Part shown: piece by piece, positions 1 to 8,462 of the stretch | Position numbering within the stretch: position 1 is the stretch's first letter | Layout: every line of letters starts with the position of its first letter | Assembly: GCF_900090245.1 (NCBI RefSeq) | Contig: NZ_FMDN01000001.1 | Location: forward strand, 36,241-100,240 | DNA from: Micromonospora halophytica | Lineage (GTDB): Bacteria; Actinomycetota; Actinomycetes; Mycobacteriales; Micromonosporaceae | Length of the DNA stretch: 64,000 nucleotides | Reading direction: 5' to 3' | Program-made: the position numbers and the translations under genes | The notes under the pieces: generated by a model | Databases searched by the model: none | What the model saw: the letters and a program-made list of their open reading frames with translations, nothing else | Told to the model about the DNA's origin: nothing

Positions 1-90
1 CCACGCTCGGCCCGGTCACCACGGTCGGCGCGCTCGCCACGCTCGGCCCGGTCACCACGCTCGGCCCGCTCGCCACGCTCGGCCCGGTCG
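1..90 (-). repeat. Degenerate tandem repeat inside rho (RAERG/ERADRG units)
   Basis: Short units such as cgctcggcccggtc recur about every 12-18 bases. They encode alternating RAERGER, RAERGDR and RADRGDR blocks on the minus strand. This is the charged Arg/Gly/Glu/Asp insertion between the Rho N-domain and the RNA-binding domain. The repeat continues past the window edge, so its copy number cannot be read. Confidence 0.75.
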
Positions 91-542
91 GCCGTCTCGG
101 GGGCGGCCTCCTCGGTCCGGGTCTCGGCGGCACGGGTCTCGGCTGCGGCAGCTCGGCTGCGGCGGGTGCGGGTACGCCCCTCGGGCTCGGCGGCAGCCGG
201 AGCGGCCGGCGCCTGCTCAGCAGGTCGCTCCGGGGTCTCCCGTACCTCGGCGTGGACCTCTTCACGGACCGGAACGGTCGCGGCCGCGACCCCGGCCCGC
301 GGTCGAGGGGTGCCGGTGGCGGCGGCGCCACCCTGCTGCCGCTCGGTGATCGCGCTGATCAGCTCGCCCTTGCGCATGCGAGCCGTACCGGAGATGCCGA
401 GCGACGCGGCCAGGCTCTGGAGCTCCGGCAGCAGCATCGCCGACAGGCCGGTACCGCTGCGCCGACGACGGGCAGGGGCGGCAGTGGTGGCATCGCCAGC
501 GACGTTGGAAACATCCGACGTCACGTCGGTGGTGTCGCTCAA
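1..542 (-). CDS. rho: Transcription termination factor Rho, N-terminal part (cut by window start)
   Basis: Rho is the hexameric RNA helicase that ends transcription; only its first 180 or so residues lie here. The N-terminus reads LSDTTDVTSDVSNVAG, followed by a Rho N-terminal (SAP-like) stretch with LPELQSLAASLGISG and MRKGELISAI at about residues 37-65. A long disordered Ala/Pro/Arg/Glu region follows, typical of actinobacterial Rho. The start is a TTG at 540-542, with GGAAGGAA about six bases upstream. The RNA-binding and ATPase domains lie beyond the window edge. Its position after thrB matches the usual actinobacterial order hom-thrC-thrB-rho. Identity rests on the N-domain and the context; the catalytic part is not visible. 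Confidence 0.85.
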   Translation of the reverse strand, partial: MSDTTDVTSDVSNVAGDATTAAPARRRRSGTGLSAMLLPELQSLAASLGISGTARMRKGELISAITERQQGGAAATGTPRPRAGVAAATVPVREEVHAEVRETPERPAEQAPAAPAAAEPEGRTRTRRSRAAAAETRAAETRTEEAAPETADRAERGERAERGDRAERGERADRGDRAER

Positions 543-840
543 TGGATTCCTTCCCTCGATAGGCCGGGACTGCCCGGAGTCGACAAGCTCAGGTGGCCGG
601 GCGGCCTCGGTGCACCCGCCTCGCATGGACGCGTCGCGGGAGTCTGTGGCACAGCAGCCGGGCGGTCTCCCGACTCACCAACCTCGGTGAGCAGGTCTCG
701 CCGTCTGCGGCGACCTGTGGAAACTGCGGTGCGGCGTGGGCCTTTGGCAGGGGTGACGGGCTGACCGCCGAGAGCTTCGGGGGTGCGCCGACCCGCAGGG
801 AGATCGCATGCGTCGCGGCTGTGCTGAGTCTAGAGCGTAA
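543..840 (-). promoter_or_regulatory. Long rho 5' leader with candidate promoter
   Basis: No convincing gene lies in these roughly 300 bases between thrB and rho. On the minus strand a -10-like TAGACT lies at 827-832, directly after the thrB stop, with no clear -35. It would give rho its own promoter and a leader of about 275 nt. The leader has a small stem (CTCACC/GGTGAG) but no obvious terminator. Long leaders are common for autoregulated rho genes; function here is inference. Confidence 0.3.
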
Positions 841-1785
841 TCAACTCTTCCGACCTGCGGCAACAGGGCCCCGCTCGGCGTGTCCCAGTCTACCCCGCGC
901 GACGGTCGCACCGCTCGCCTCTATCGCCAACCGCCAGACCTGCCATTCTGTTCCCGGCGCGAAGTCGGCGGGCGGTTCGGTCAGGGCCAGCACGGTCGGC
1001 CCCGCCCCACTGACCACGGCCGCCACACCCGCCGCACGCAGGGCCGCGACCAGGGCCGCCGTCTGCGGCATGCCGGGGGCGCGATAATCCTGGTGCAGCC
1101 GGTCGACAGTGGCCGGCAGCAGCAGCGCCGGCGCGGCGGTCAGGGCGTGCACCAGCAGGGCGGCCCGGCCGGCGTTCACCGCGGCGTCGGCGTGCGGGAC
1201 GGTGGGCGGGAGCGCCGCCCGCGCCGTCTCGGTGAGACCGTGCTCGGCCGGGACGAAGACGGTGGGCCGGATCCCCTCGGCGACGGGCAGCGAGACCGCG
1301 CCGGCCCCGGACGGCTCCGTCCAGGCGATCGTGAAACCGCCCAGCAGGCAGGGGGCCACGTTGTCCGGATGGCCCTCGATCTCGGCCGCCAGCCGCAGCG
1401 CCCCGGCGTCGTCGAGCCGCTCGACGCCGTCGGTCACCAACGCCCGGGCCAGCAGCACCCCGGCCACGATCGCCGCCGAGGAGGAACCCAGCCCGCGCGC
1501 CTGCGGGATCCGGTTGACGCACTCCAGCGCCAGCCCGGCCGGTTGCCCGCCGAGCACGTCGAAGGTACGGCGCATCGACCGGGCCACCAGGTGCCGGTCG
1601 TCCCCCGGCAGCTCACCGGCGCCCTCGCCGCGCACCACCACGCGTACGCCCCCGGAGGTCACCTCCGCCGCCACGTCGTCGTGCAGCCCGAGGGCGAGAC
1701 CGAGGGCGTCGAAGCCCGGCCCGAGGTTGGCGCTGGTGGCGGGAACCCGGACCCGGACCGGCCCGGCGGCGAAAGTCAACGGCAC
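841..1785 (-). CDS. thrB: Homoserine kinase
   Basis: Phosphorylates homoserine with ATP to O-phosphohomoserine, the substrate of threonine synthase (cytosolic). It is a GHMP-family kinase of 314 aa, the usual length. The N-terminal VRVPATSANLGPGFDALG and the ATP-binding loop RGLGSSSAA at about residues 96-104 are diagnostic, and the C-terminal VSGAGPTVLAL is GHMP motif 3. The start is a GTG at 1783-1785. It lies upstream of rho but is separated from thrC by an MFS and an RND transporter, so it is probably not in one transcript with hom-thrC. The overlapping plus-strand ORFs are shadows. Confidence 0.95.
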   Translation of the reverse strand: MPLTFAAGPVRVRVPATSANLGPGFDALGLALGLHDDVAAEVTSGGVRVVVRGEGAGELPGDDRHLVARSMRRTFDVLGGQPAGLALECVNRIPQARGLGSSSAAIVAGVLLARALVTDGVERLDDAGALRLAAEIEGHPDNVAPCLLGGFTIAWTEPSGAGAVSLPVAEGIRPTVFVPAEHGLTETARAALPPTVPHADAAVNAGRAALLVHALTAAPALLLPATVDRLHQDYRAPGMPQTAALVAALRAAGVAAVVSGAGPTVLALTEPPADFAPGTEWQVWRLAIEASGATVARGRLGHAERGPVAAGRKS

Positions 1786-1890
1786 CGGCTCATGCTAGGG
1801 CCCCGGGCCGCCGTCGCGGAGCGTCGCCCGGACCGTGGGACTTGATCGTCACGGCTAGCCTGGCCCCCGACATCGGCAGGCGGAGGCGGC

Positions 1891-2379
1891 ATGCAGCGGT
1901 ACGGTTTCTCGATCCTGACTCTCCTCATGGAGTTGCCCACCGTCGCGGTGCTCGTGACCGCCCTGGTGCTGGCCGCGACCCGCCGTGACCGGCTGCCGCG
2001 CCGGGCCCGGGTGCTGTTGTCGTACGGCACGCTCGTGCTGCTGGGGGCCGGGCTGGTCTCCCTGCTCTGGAGCCTCGCCTTTCCGCATGTGGTCGGCACC
2101 GACTGGATGCGCGAGGACGGCTACCAGCGAATCAGAATGATCAGCTACCTGGTGACCGCGGTGACCTCGGTGGGTTACCCGATCGGTATCGGGCTGCTGG
2201 TCGGCGCGGTGTTCGCCGGTCGCAGGCCCACCGCCGCGCCCGCCAACCCCTGGGGCTCATGGACCCCGTCGGCGTCCGCCGCGGTGCCCTCCGCCACGCC
2301 GGGCGCGGCCGGCCCCACGCCGCCCACCACCCAGTGGGGCGCCACCGACCTGCCGTCGCCCGCCCCTGACCGGGACTGA
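1891..2379 (+). CDS. Hypothetical membrane protein with proline-rich tail
   Basis: A 162-residue protein I do not recognise. It has three likely membrane helices at about residues 7-29, 42-64 and 86-108. A hydrophilic Pro/Ala/Thr-rich tail of about 50 residues follows, including PTPPTTQWGATDLPSP. The ATG at 1891 has GGAGGC a few bases upstream. It stands alone on the plus strand, divergent from thrB and convergent with the MFS gene, with only 10 bases between the two stops. There are no catalytic motifs, so no function is proposed. Confidence 0.7.
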   Translation: MQRYGFSILTLLMELPTVAVLVTALVLAATRRDRLPRRARVLLSYGTLVLLGAGLVSLLWSLAFPHVVGTDWMREDGYQRIRMISYLVTAVTSVGYPIGIGLLVGAVFAGRRPTAAPANPWGSWTPSASAAVPSATPGAAGPTPPTTQWGATDLPSPAPDRD

Positions 2380-2389
2380 CGCCGCCGGA

Positions 2390-3634
2390 TCAGGTCGTCG
2401 CCGTCGGCTGCGGTTCGACGGTCGGCTCGGAGAGCGAGAGACGGCGGGTGGCGATCCGCCAGCCCACCGCGTACACCAGGGTCACCAGGCCGCAGCCGGC
2501 CAGCACCACCCGCTCGTCGACCACGTCCACCACCGAGGCGACCACGAGCTGGCTGACCGAGATGGCCAGCGTCGCCAGCATCATGTCGGTGGCGAAGACC
2601 CGGCCACGCAGCCGGTCCGGCACCTCGCCCTGGAGGGCGAAGTTGGAGAGCACCCAGTTGCTGCCACCACCGAAGTGGGCGACGAAGACCAGCAGCAGCA
2701 CCAGTGGGAACCAGCCGGCCACCGAAGCGCCCAGGTAGGACAGGCCGTACAGGGACATCGACACCGCCAGGCCGGGCAGCAGCCAGGCCCGGTTGGTGAG
2801 TACCCGACGCATCAGGATCGGCCCGACCAGCGCCCCCGCGCCCCGGGCGGCGAAGAGCAGGCCGGTGCCGACGGAACCCGCCCCGTACACGGCGGCGAGC
2901 AGCGGGAAGACGGTGAGCACGCCGTTGCCCAGGCCGACCGCCGACTTCACCGTGACCAGCGCGAGCACCCGGGGGCGGTGCCCGATGTGACCGAGGGCCT
3001 CCCGGATCGCCGCCCAGGTGCGCGGCATCGGCCGGTCGGCCTCGCGGGATGCCTGCAACGGCCGGCGGATCAACGCGGCCAGGCCCGCCGCCAGCGCCAG
3101 GCCGACCGCGGCCACCCAGAAGCTGGTGTACGGCCCGGTGGCCGCGCTGAGCACGCCGCCGAGCGAGGCGCCGACCACGGTCATCGTGCCCCATGCCGAG
3201 CCGGCGACCGCGTTGCCGGCGGCCAGTTCCTCCGGATCGAGCACATTGGGCAGGGCGGCCTGGGCGGCGGGCGAGTAGAACGCCTTGGCGACCGCCATCA
3301 CGGCGATGCCCGCCATCGCCAGCCAGGCGGTGCCGGCGTCGCGGACGCCGAGCAGGAGCAGCACGCCGGCCAGGGCGGCCAGGTTCGCCGCCATCATGAT
3401 CTTCTTGCGGTCGAAGCGGTCCGCGATCGTGCCCGTGTACGGCAGCAGCAGCGCCACGACACCGGTGTCCAGAGCCAGCACGAGGGCGCCCCAGACGCCG
3501 CTGCCGGTCAACTCGGGCAGCAGCACGAGCAGCGGCACCATGACGAACCAGTCGGCCCCGAAGACCACCAGCTCGGCCAGGAAGAGGTTGCGGAAGTCCC
3601 GGTTACGGGTCAGGACCGAGAGGGTGGAGGACAC
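2390..3634 (-). CDS. MFS transporter (putative drug/metabolite exporter)
   Basis: A 414-residue major facilitator protein with about 12 hydrophobic segments. The loop between helices 2 and 3 carries the MFS signature-like GTIADRFDRKKIM, and the middle loop is RRPLQASREADRPMPRTW. It probably exports small molecules by proton antiport; the substrate is unknown. The GTG at 3632-3634 fits the natural N-terminus SSTLSVLTRNRDFRNLFLA. The open frame continues upstream, but that extension is arginine-rich and not membrane-like. It lies between thrB and the RND pump on the same strand, so the two transporters form a block inside the threonine gene cluster. Confidence 0.85.
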   Translation of the reverse strand: MSSTLSVLTRNRDFRNLFLAELVVFGADWFVMVPLLVLLPELTGSGVWGALVLALDTGVVALLLPYTGTIADRFDRKKIMMAANLAALAGVLLLLGVRDAGTAWLAMAGIAVMAVAKAFYSPAAQAALPNVLDPEELAAGNAVAGSAWGTMTVVGASLGGVLSAATGPYTSFWVAAVGLALAAGLAALIRRPLQASREADRPMPRTWAAIREALGHIGHRPRVLALVTVKSAVGLGNGVLTVFPLLAAVYGAGSVGTGLLFAARGAGALVGPILMRRVLTNRAWLLPGLAVSMSLYGLSYLGASVAGWFPLVLLLVFVAHFGGGSNWVLSNFALQGEVPDRLRGRVFATDMMLATLAISVSQLVVASVVDVVDERVVLAGCGLVTLVYAVGWRIATRRLSLSEPTVEPQPTATT

Positions 3635-3797
3635 GTGCCGAAACCCTACCCCGCCGGTCACCGCTCGACCCTCCTGCTCGAGCAGCGGCCGACGGTGCGG
3701 TCCCGCTCGCGCAGCCCGTGGACGCGCTGTCCGGCCGCCGGACGCACGCGCCCCCGGCCGGTCGTACCGGTCCGGGGGCGCGTCACGGCGCTCGGGG

Positions 3798-6700
3798 CTA
3801 CTCCGTCGGGGGCAGCGGCGACTTGCGGCTCTTCGGCAGGCGCAGCACCTCGAACTGGTCGGTGCCGTCCACCAGCGCCGCCGAGGGCGTCGGCCGGGCC
3901 GGGGGCGGCGCGTCCGGCGCACCGTCGGCGGCGCCGGCACCCACCGGGACCGGGACCGCGGCGGGGGCCTCGACCCCGGCGGTGGCCTGCGGACCCGGCG
4001 CCGACCCGCCGGAGCGCCCGGCGCGGCGCTCCCGCAGCGACTCCTTGGTCCGCTCCACCATCGTGTAGAGCGTCGGCACCAGGACCAGGGTCAGCAGCGT
4101 GGAGCTGAGCAGACCGCCGATCACCACCACCGCGAGCGGCTGGGAGATGAACCCGCCCTGACCGGTCAGCCCGAGGGCCATCGGCAACAGCGCGAAGATG
4201 GTGGCGATCGCGGTCATCAGGATCGGCCGCAGCCGACGCCGGCCGCCCTCGACCACCGCCTCGGTCACGCCCATCCCCTGCGCCCGGTACTGGTTGACCA
4301 GGTCGAGCAGCACGATCGCGTTGGTCACCACGATGCCGACCAGCATCAGCACACCGATCAGCGCCGGCACGCCGAGCGGGGTGCCGGTGGCCAGCAGCAG
4401 GCCGATCGCGCCGGTCGCGGCGAACGGGATGGAGATCAGCAGGATCAGCGCCTGGGTGATGCTGCGGAAGGTCGCCACCATGATCAGGAAGACGATGGCG
4501 ATCGCCGCGAGCACGGCCAGCCCCAGGTCGGCGAAGGCCTCCTGCTGGTCGGCGCTGGCGCCGCCGACGGTGACGGTCGCGCCCGGCACGTCGATCGCGT
4601 CCAGCCGCTTCTTCAGCTCGTCGGTGGTCGCGCCGAGGTTCGAGCCGGTGGCCGAGCCGGTCACCGAGACGCTGCGCGCACCGTCGATCCGGGTGACCTG
4701 CTGCGGCCCGGTGCCCTCGGTGACATCGGCGACGGCGTCCAGCGTGACCGGGCCGACCCGCAGCGCACGCAGCTGCTCCACGGTCAGCGGCGGGGTGGCC
4801 GCCGTACGCAGGACCACGTCCTGCTGACCACCGTCGAGCGTCACCTGCCCGAGCGGGGTGCCCCGGTACGCCTGGGCCACGAGCTGCCCGACCGCCGCCT
4901 CGCTCAACCCGGCCTGGGCCGCGGCGAGCCGGTCGACCACCACGTCGACCCGCGGCACCCGAGTCGCCAGGCTGGACTGCACGTCATCGACGCCGGGCGT
5001 GCCCTCCATCGCCGCGCGGGCGGCGTCGGCGGCCCGGGTCAGCGTCTCCTGGTCGGCGGCCTGGACGACCACCTCCAGCTTGTCGCCCTGCCCCTGCCCG
5101 AAGGTCAGCTCACCGACCTGGTCGCCGAGGGGTGCGAACTGCTTCCGGAGGACCTCCTTCATCTCCTTGGCGTCGGTGCCGTCGCCCAGCGCCAGCGACC
5201 AGCGGGCGAGGTTGTTGCCGCTGTCGCCCTCCCACGGCCGGTCGCTGCCGCCCACCGTCACCTGGTACGTCTCGACGCCGTCGGTGCGGGCCAGCACCTC
5301 CTCGACCGTGCGGGCGGCCTGGTCGGTGGCGGCCAGACCGGCGCCGGCCGGCAGCTCCTGGGTCATGGTGAGGGTGTCCTGGCCGGAGTCGTCGAGGAAG
5401 TTCGTCTCCAGCTGCCGGGAGAGGCCGAAGGTGCCGAGCAGCACCAGCAGCCCCACCGCCACGGTGATCCAGCGGGTCGCCCGGGACCGGATGGCGAACC
5501 CGATCGCCGGCAGGTACGCCCGCTGCAACGGGCTGCGCAGCTCCTTGGCCTCGGCGACCCGGCGCACCTCGGCGTCGTCCGCGCCGGTGCGGGGCTTCAG
5601 GAACCAGTACGCCAGCACCGGGATCACGGTCAGCGAGACCAGCAGCGACGCGAGCAGGGCCACCGTCACGGTGATCGCGAAGGGCGCGAAGAGCTGCCCG
5701 ACGAAGCCACCCACCAGCGCGATCGGCGCGAACACGGCGACCGTGGTGAGGGTGGACGCGGTCACCGCGCCGGCCACCTCGCGGACCGCGGTGACGATCG
5801 CGTCCCGCTTCGGCTCGCCGTACTCCAGGTGGCGTTTGATGTTCTCCAGCACCACGATCGAGTCGTCGACCACCCGGCCGACCGCGATGGTGAGCGCGCC
5901 GAGGGTGAGCAGGTTGAGCGAGTAGTCGCCGATCCAGAGCGCGATCAGCGCCACCACCACCGACAGCGGGATGGAGACCGCGGTGACCACCGTGGAGCGC
6001 ACCGACAGCAGGAAGACCAGGATCACCACCACGGCCATCACCAGGCCGAGCAGGCCCTCGGTGGTGAGGCTCTCGATCGACTTCTCCACGAAAGGGGCCT
6101 GGTCGAAGACGACGGTCAGCTCGGTGCCCGACTCGGCACGCAGGTCGGCCAGCCGGTCGCGGATCTCGTGGGAGATGCGGACCGCGTTGCCGTCCAGGGT
6201 GGCGGTGACCTCGACGCCGATGCTCTCCTTGCCGTTGGTCCGGGTGATCGCGTTGGCCGGGGCGGTCTGCTGTTCCACCGTCGCCACGTCGCCGAGGCGG
6301 ACCGGGGGCGCCTTCGGCGCGGTCGGGGTCAGCACGATGCCGCGCAGCTCGTCCAGGGTGGTGACCGGGGCGCCGACCTGCACCGGGAGGGCCCGGGTGC
6401 CGTCGGTGACCGCCCCGGCGGGGACCGAGACGCCGTTGGTCTTGAGCGCCGTGCCGATCGCGGTGGGAGCGAGCCGGGCGGCGGCGAACTTCGCCGGGTC
6501 CGGGGTGATCGTCACGACCTGGTCGCGGGTCCCGGTCACGGCGACCGTGCGGACGCCGTCGATCCCCTCCAACTCGGGTACGACGGTGGCGCGCAGCTTC
6601 TCCGCCAGCGCCTGCTCGTCGCCGCCGCCGCTCGCGGCGAGCACCACCGCCGGCAGGTCGTCCGTGCTGCCGGTCAGCACCTGCGGGTCGACGCCCTCGG

Positions 6701-7061
6701 GCAGCTGTGCCTGGATCCGGCCCAGCGCGGTCTGCATCTTGTTGGCCGCGTCGTCGGTGTCGGTGCCGAAGGTGAACTCGACGGCGACCGTGGCCGAGCC
6801 CTCACGCGAGGTGGAGGTGACCTTCTCCAGCCCGGGCAGGCCCCGGAGGCTGTTCTCGATCGGCTCGGTGACCTGGGACTCGACGATCTCGGGGCCGGCA
6901 CCGGGGTAGACGGCGACGACGAACGCCCCCGGGAACTCCAGGGACGGCAGGAGCTGCTGCTTGAGCGAGGGCACCGCGAACGCCCCGAACAGCGCGGTGA
7001 CCACCGCGATCAGGGCGACGAGACCCCGGTTGGCGAGACTGGATCTGGCGAGCAACGACAT
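3798..7061 (-). CDS. RND efflux permease, AcrB/SwrC-like
   Basis: A full-length RND transporter of 1087 aa with the duplicated 12-helix plan and two large extracytoplasmic loops. Helix 4 carries the proton-relay pair in VGRVVDDSIVVLEN. The helix usually bearing the AcrB lysine reads GIVVTNAIVLLD, with Thr in place of Lys, as I recall for Gram-positive SwrC/YerP-type pumps. The C-terminal 80 residues are a Pro/Ala-rich cytoplasmic tail ending in KSRKSPLPPTE. The ATG at 7059-7061 has CAGGAG nine bases upstream. No membrane-fusion or outer-membrane partner is encoded nearby, which fits a monoderm cell. Substrate is unknown; lipopeptides or lipids are plausible from SwrC. A 1371-codon plus-strand ORF over it is a shadow. 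Confidence 0.9.
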   Translation of the reverse strand: MSLLARSSLANRGLVALIAVVTALFGAFAVPSLKQQLLPSLEFPGAFVVAVYPGAGPEIVESQVTEPIENSLRGLPGLEKVTSTSREGSATVAVEFTFGTDTDDAANKMQTALGRIQAQLPEGVDPQVLTGSTDDLPAVVLAASGGGDEQALAEKLRATVVPELEGIDGVRTVAVTGTRDQVVTITPDPAKFAAARLAPTAIGTALKTNGVSVPAGAVTDGTRALPVQVGAPVTTLDELRGIVLTPTAPKAPPVRLGDVATVEQQTAPANAITRTNGKESIGVEVTATLDGNAVRISHEIRDRLADLRAESGTELTVVFDQAPFVEKSIESLTTEGLLGLVMAVVVILVFLLSVRSTVVTAVSIPLSVVVALIALWIGDYSLNLLTLGALTIAVGRVVDDSIVVLENIKRHLEYGEPKRDAIVTAVREVAGAVTASTLTTVAVFAPIALVGGFVGQLFAPFAITVTVALLASLLVSLTVIPVLAYWFLKPRTGADDAEVRRVAEAKELRSPLQRAYLPAIGFAIRSRATRWITVAVGLLVLLGTFGLSRQLETNFLDDSGQDTLTMTQELPAGAGLAATDQAARTVEEVLARTDGVETYQVTVGGSDRPWEGDSGNNLARWSLALGDGTDAKEMKEVLRKQFAPLGDQVGELTFGQGQGDKLEVVVQAADQETLTRAADAARAAMEGTPGVDDVQSSLATRVPRVDVVVDRLAAAQAGLSEAAVGQLVAQAYRGTPLGQVTLDGGQQDVVLRTAATPPLTVEQLRALRVGPVTLDAVADVTEGTGPQQVTRIDGARSVSVTGSATGSNLGATTDELKKRLDAIDVPGATVTVGGASADQQEAFADLGLAVLAAIAIVFLIMVATFRSITQALILLISIPFAATGAIGLLLATGTPLGVPALIGVLMLVGIVVTNAIVLLDLVNQYRAQGMGVTEAVVEGGRRRLRPILMTAIATIFALLPMALGLTGQGGFISQPLAVVVIGGLLSSTLLTLVLVPTLYTMVERTKESLRERRAGRSGGSAPGPQATAGVEAPAAVPVPVGAGAADGAPDAPPPARPTPSAALVDGTDQFEVLRLPKSRKSPLPPTE

Positions 7062-7119
7062 CGGCGTGACTCACTCCTGGGAAGGCGACGACGAGTACGC
7101 AAAGTCTGCCCGACCGCCA

Positions 7120-7198
7120 CTCCCCCACCCGCCCCCACCCCCGTACCCACCCTCCCACCCCATCCCACCACCCCATCCCGCCACCCCATCCCCCCTCA
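7120..7198. repeat. C-rich low-complexity tract upstream of the RND gene
   Basis: About 80 bases of C-runs separated by A, T or G, with repeated ccaccccatccc units. The minus strand is therefore G-rich, and any transcript entering the RND gene from upstream would carry many G-runs. It is roughly complementary to the G-tract at 7274-7297. No coding potential is seen. Confidence 0.7.
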
Positions 7199-7207
7199 GG
7201 CGCCGTC

Positions 7208-7262
7208 GATCATGAAGTTACTGCCCCCGGAAAGCGCGCTCCGAGGCAGTAACTTCATGATC
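7208..7262. repeat. 18-bp perfect inverted repeat (GATCATGAAGTTACTGCC family)
   Basis: The arms at 7208-7225 and 7245-7262 are perfectly complementary, with a 19-base spacer. It lies downstream of thrC and upstream of the RND gene, so it may act as the thrC terminator. A second element with the same GATCATGA core lies at 15387-15449, which suggests a dispersed intergenic repeat family rather than a one-off terminator. Confidence 0.8.
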
Positions 7263-7273
7263 AACCCTCAGGC

Positions 7274-7297
7274 GGGGGTGGGGGTGGGGGTGGGGGG
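7274..7297 (+). other. Four-run G-quadruplex motif abutting the thrC stop
   Basis: The plus strand reads G5-T-G5-T-G5-T-G6, ending one base before the thrC stop codon. This matches a canonical intramolecular G-quadruplex with one-base loops. For leftward transcription of thrC it lies in the template strand. Formation and function are inference. Confidence 0.6.
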
Positions 7298-8347
7298 TCA
7301 GGTCAGGTCTAGGGAGCGGGCGGCGGCGAGGGGGTCGTTGGCGATGGTTATCGGGGAGGGAGCCGTGGAGATGGCCCACTCCGGGTCCTTGAGGCCGTGA
7401 CCGGTGACCGTGCAGACGACCGTGGAGCCGGCCGGGATCCGGCCCGCCGCGCCCTGCTGGAGCAGGCCGGCGACGCTCGCCGCGCTGCCCAGCTCGACGA
7501 AGACCCCCACCTCACGGGCGAGCAGCCGGTACGCCGACAGGATCTCGCGGTCGGTGACCGCCGCGATCAGCCCCTGCGAGGCGTCCCGGGCGTCGACCGC
7601 CTTCGTCCAGCTGGCCGGGTTGCCGATCCGGATCGCGGTGGCGATGGTGGACGGCTCCGGCACCACCTGGCCGGTGACGATCGGGGCCGCCCCGGCGGCC
7701 TGGAAGCCGTACATCCTCGGGGCCCGGGTGGCGTTGCCCGCCGCCAAATCCTCCGAGTAGCCCATCCAGTAGGCGGAGACGTTGCCGGCGTTGCCGACCG
7801 GCAGGCAGTGGATGTCCGGGGCGTCGCCGAGCGCCTCGACGATCTCGAAGGCGGCGGTCTTCTGCCCGTGCAGCCGGTCCGGGTTGACGGAGTTGACCAG
7901 GGCCACCGGGTAGTCCTGGGCGAGCTTCGAGGCGAGCGCGAGGCAGTCGTCGAAGTTGCCCTGCACCTGGAGCAGTTTCGCGCCGTGCACCAGCGCCTGG
8001 GCCAGCTTGCCCAGCGCGATCTTGCCCTGCGGCACCAGCACCGCGCAGGTGATCCCGGCGCGGGCCGCGTACGCCGCGGCGGAGGCGCTGGTGTTGCCGG
8101 TGGACGCGCAGATGATCGCCTTGTCACCCGCCTCGACCGCCTTGGAGACCGCGACCGTCATGCCCCGGTCCTTGAACGAGCCGGTCGGGTTGGCTCCCTC
8201 GACCTTCAGCCAGACGTCGGCGCCGAGCCGGGCCGAGAGCACCGGCGCGGGCAGCAGCGGGGTGTTCCCCTCGTGCAGGGTGACGACGGGAGTCGCGTCG
8301 GTGACCGGCAGCCGGTCCCGGTACGTCTCGATCAGACCCCGCCACAT
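7298..8347 (-). CDS. thrC: Threonine synthase
   Basis: A PLP enzyme converting O-phosphohomoserine to threonine, the last step of the pathway. It has 349 aa, typical of the short bacterial class. PLP lysine is K59 in [10 protein letters not shown], and the phosphate-binding region includes [17 protein letters not shown]. The ATG at 8345-8347 is preceded by GAGGAG at a good distance. The open frame extends further upstream, but that part lacks family similarity. It follows hom with a 115-base gap, so it probably shares the hom transcript or has a weak promoter of its own. An unusual spacer lies downstream. Confidence 0.95.
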   Translation of the reverse strand: MWRGLIETYRDRLPVTDATPVVTLHEGNTPLLPAPVLSARLGADVWLKVEGANPTGSFKDRGMTVAVSKAVEAGDKAIICASTGNTSASAAAYAARAGITCAVLVPQGKIALGKLAQALVHGAKLLQVQGNFDDCLALASKLAQDYPVALVNSVNPDRLHGQKTAAFEIVEALGDAPDIHCLPVGNAGNVSAYWMGYSEDLAAGNATRAPRMYGFQAAGAAPIVTGQVVPEPSTIATAIRIGNPASWTKAVDARDASQGLIAAVTDREILSAYRLLAREVGVFVELGSAASVAGLLQQGAAGRIPAGSTVVCTVTGHGLKDPEWAISTAPSPITIANDPLAAARSLDLT

Positions 8348-8462
8348 GTCGCTCTCCTCGCCTTCGTCGCCCCGGGTCACGCCGGGCCCCTTCCCAGAGT
8401 GGACCAGCCGCCCGGACCGGCCGACGGCACACCCGCCCGTAACCACCAGGCGAGACGCCGTG

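Noticed and set aside
1..90. CRISPR-like repeats
   Set aside because: The repeats are short, degenerate and in frame within rho, without unique spacers.
3285..7400. 1371-codon plus-strand ORF
   Set aside because: It runs antisense to the RND pump and has His/Gln/Arg-rich low-complexity protein with no membrane or domain pattern. High G+C content gives long shadow frames.
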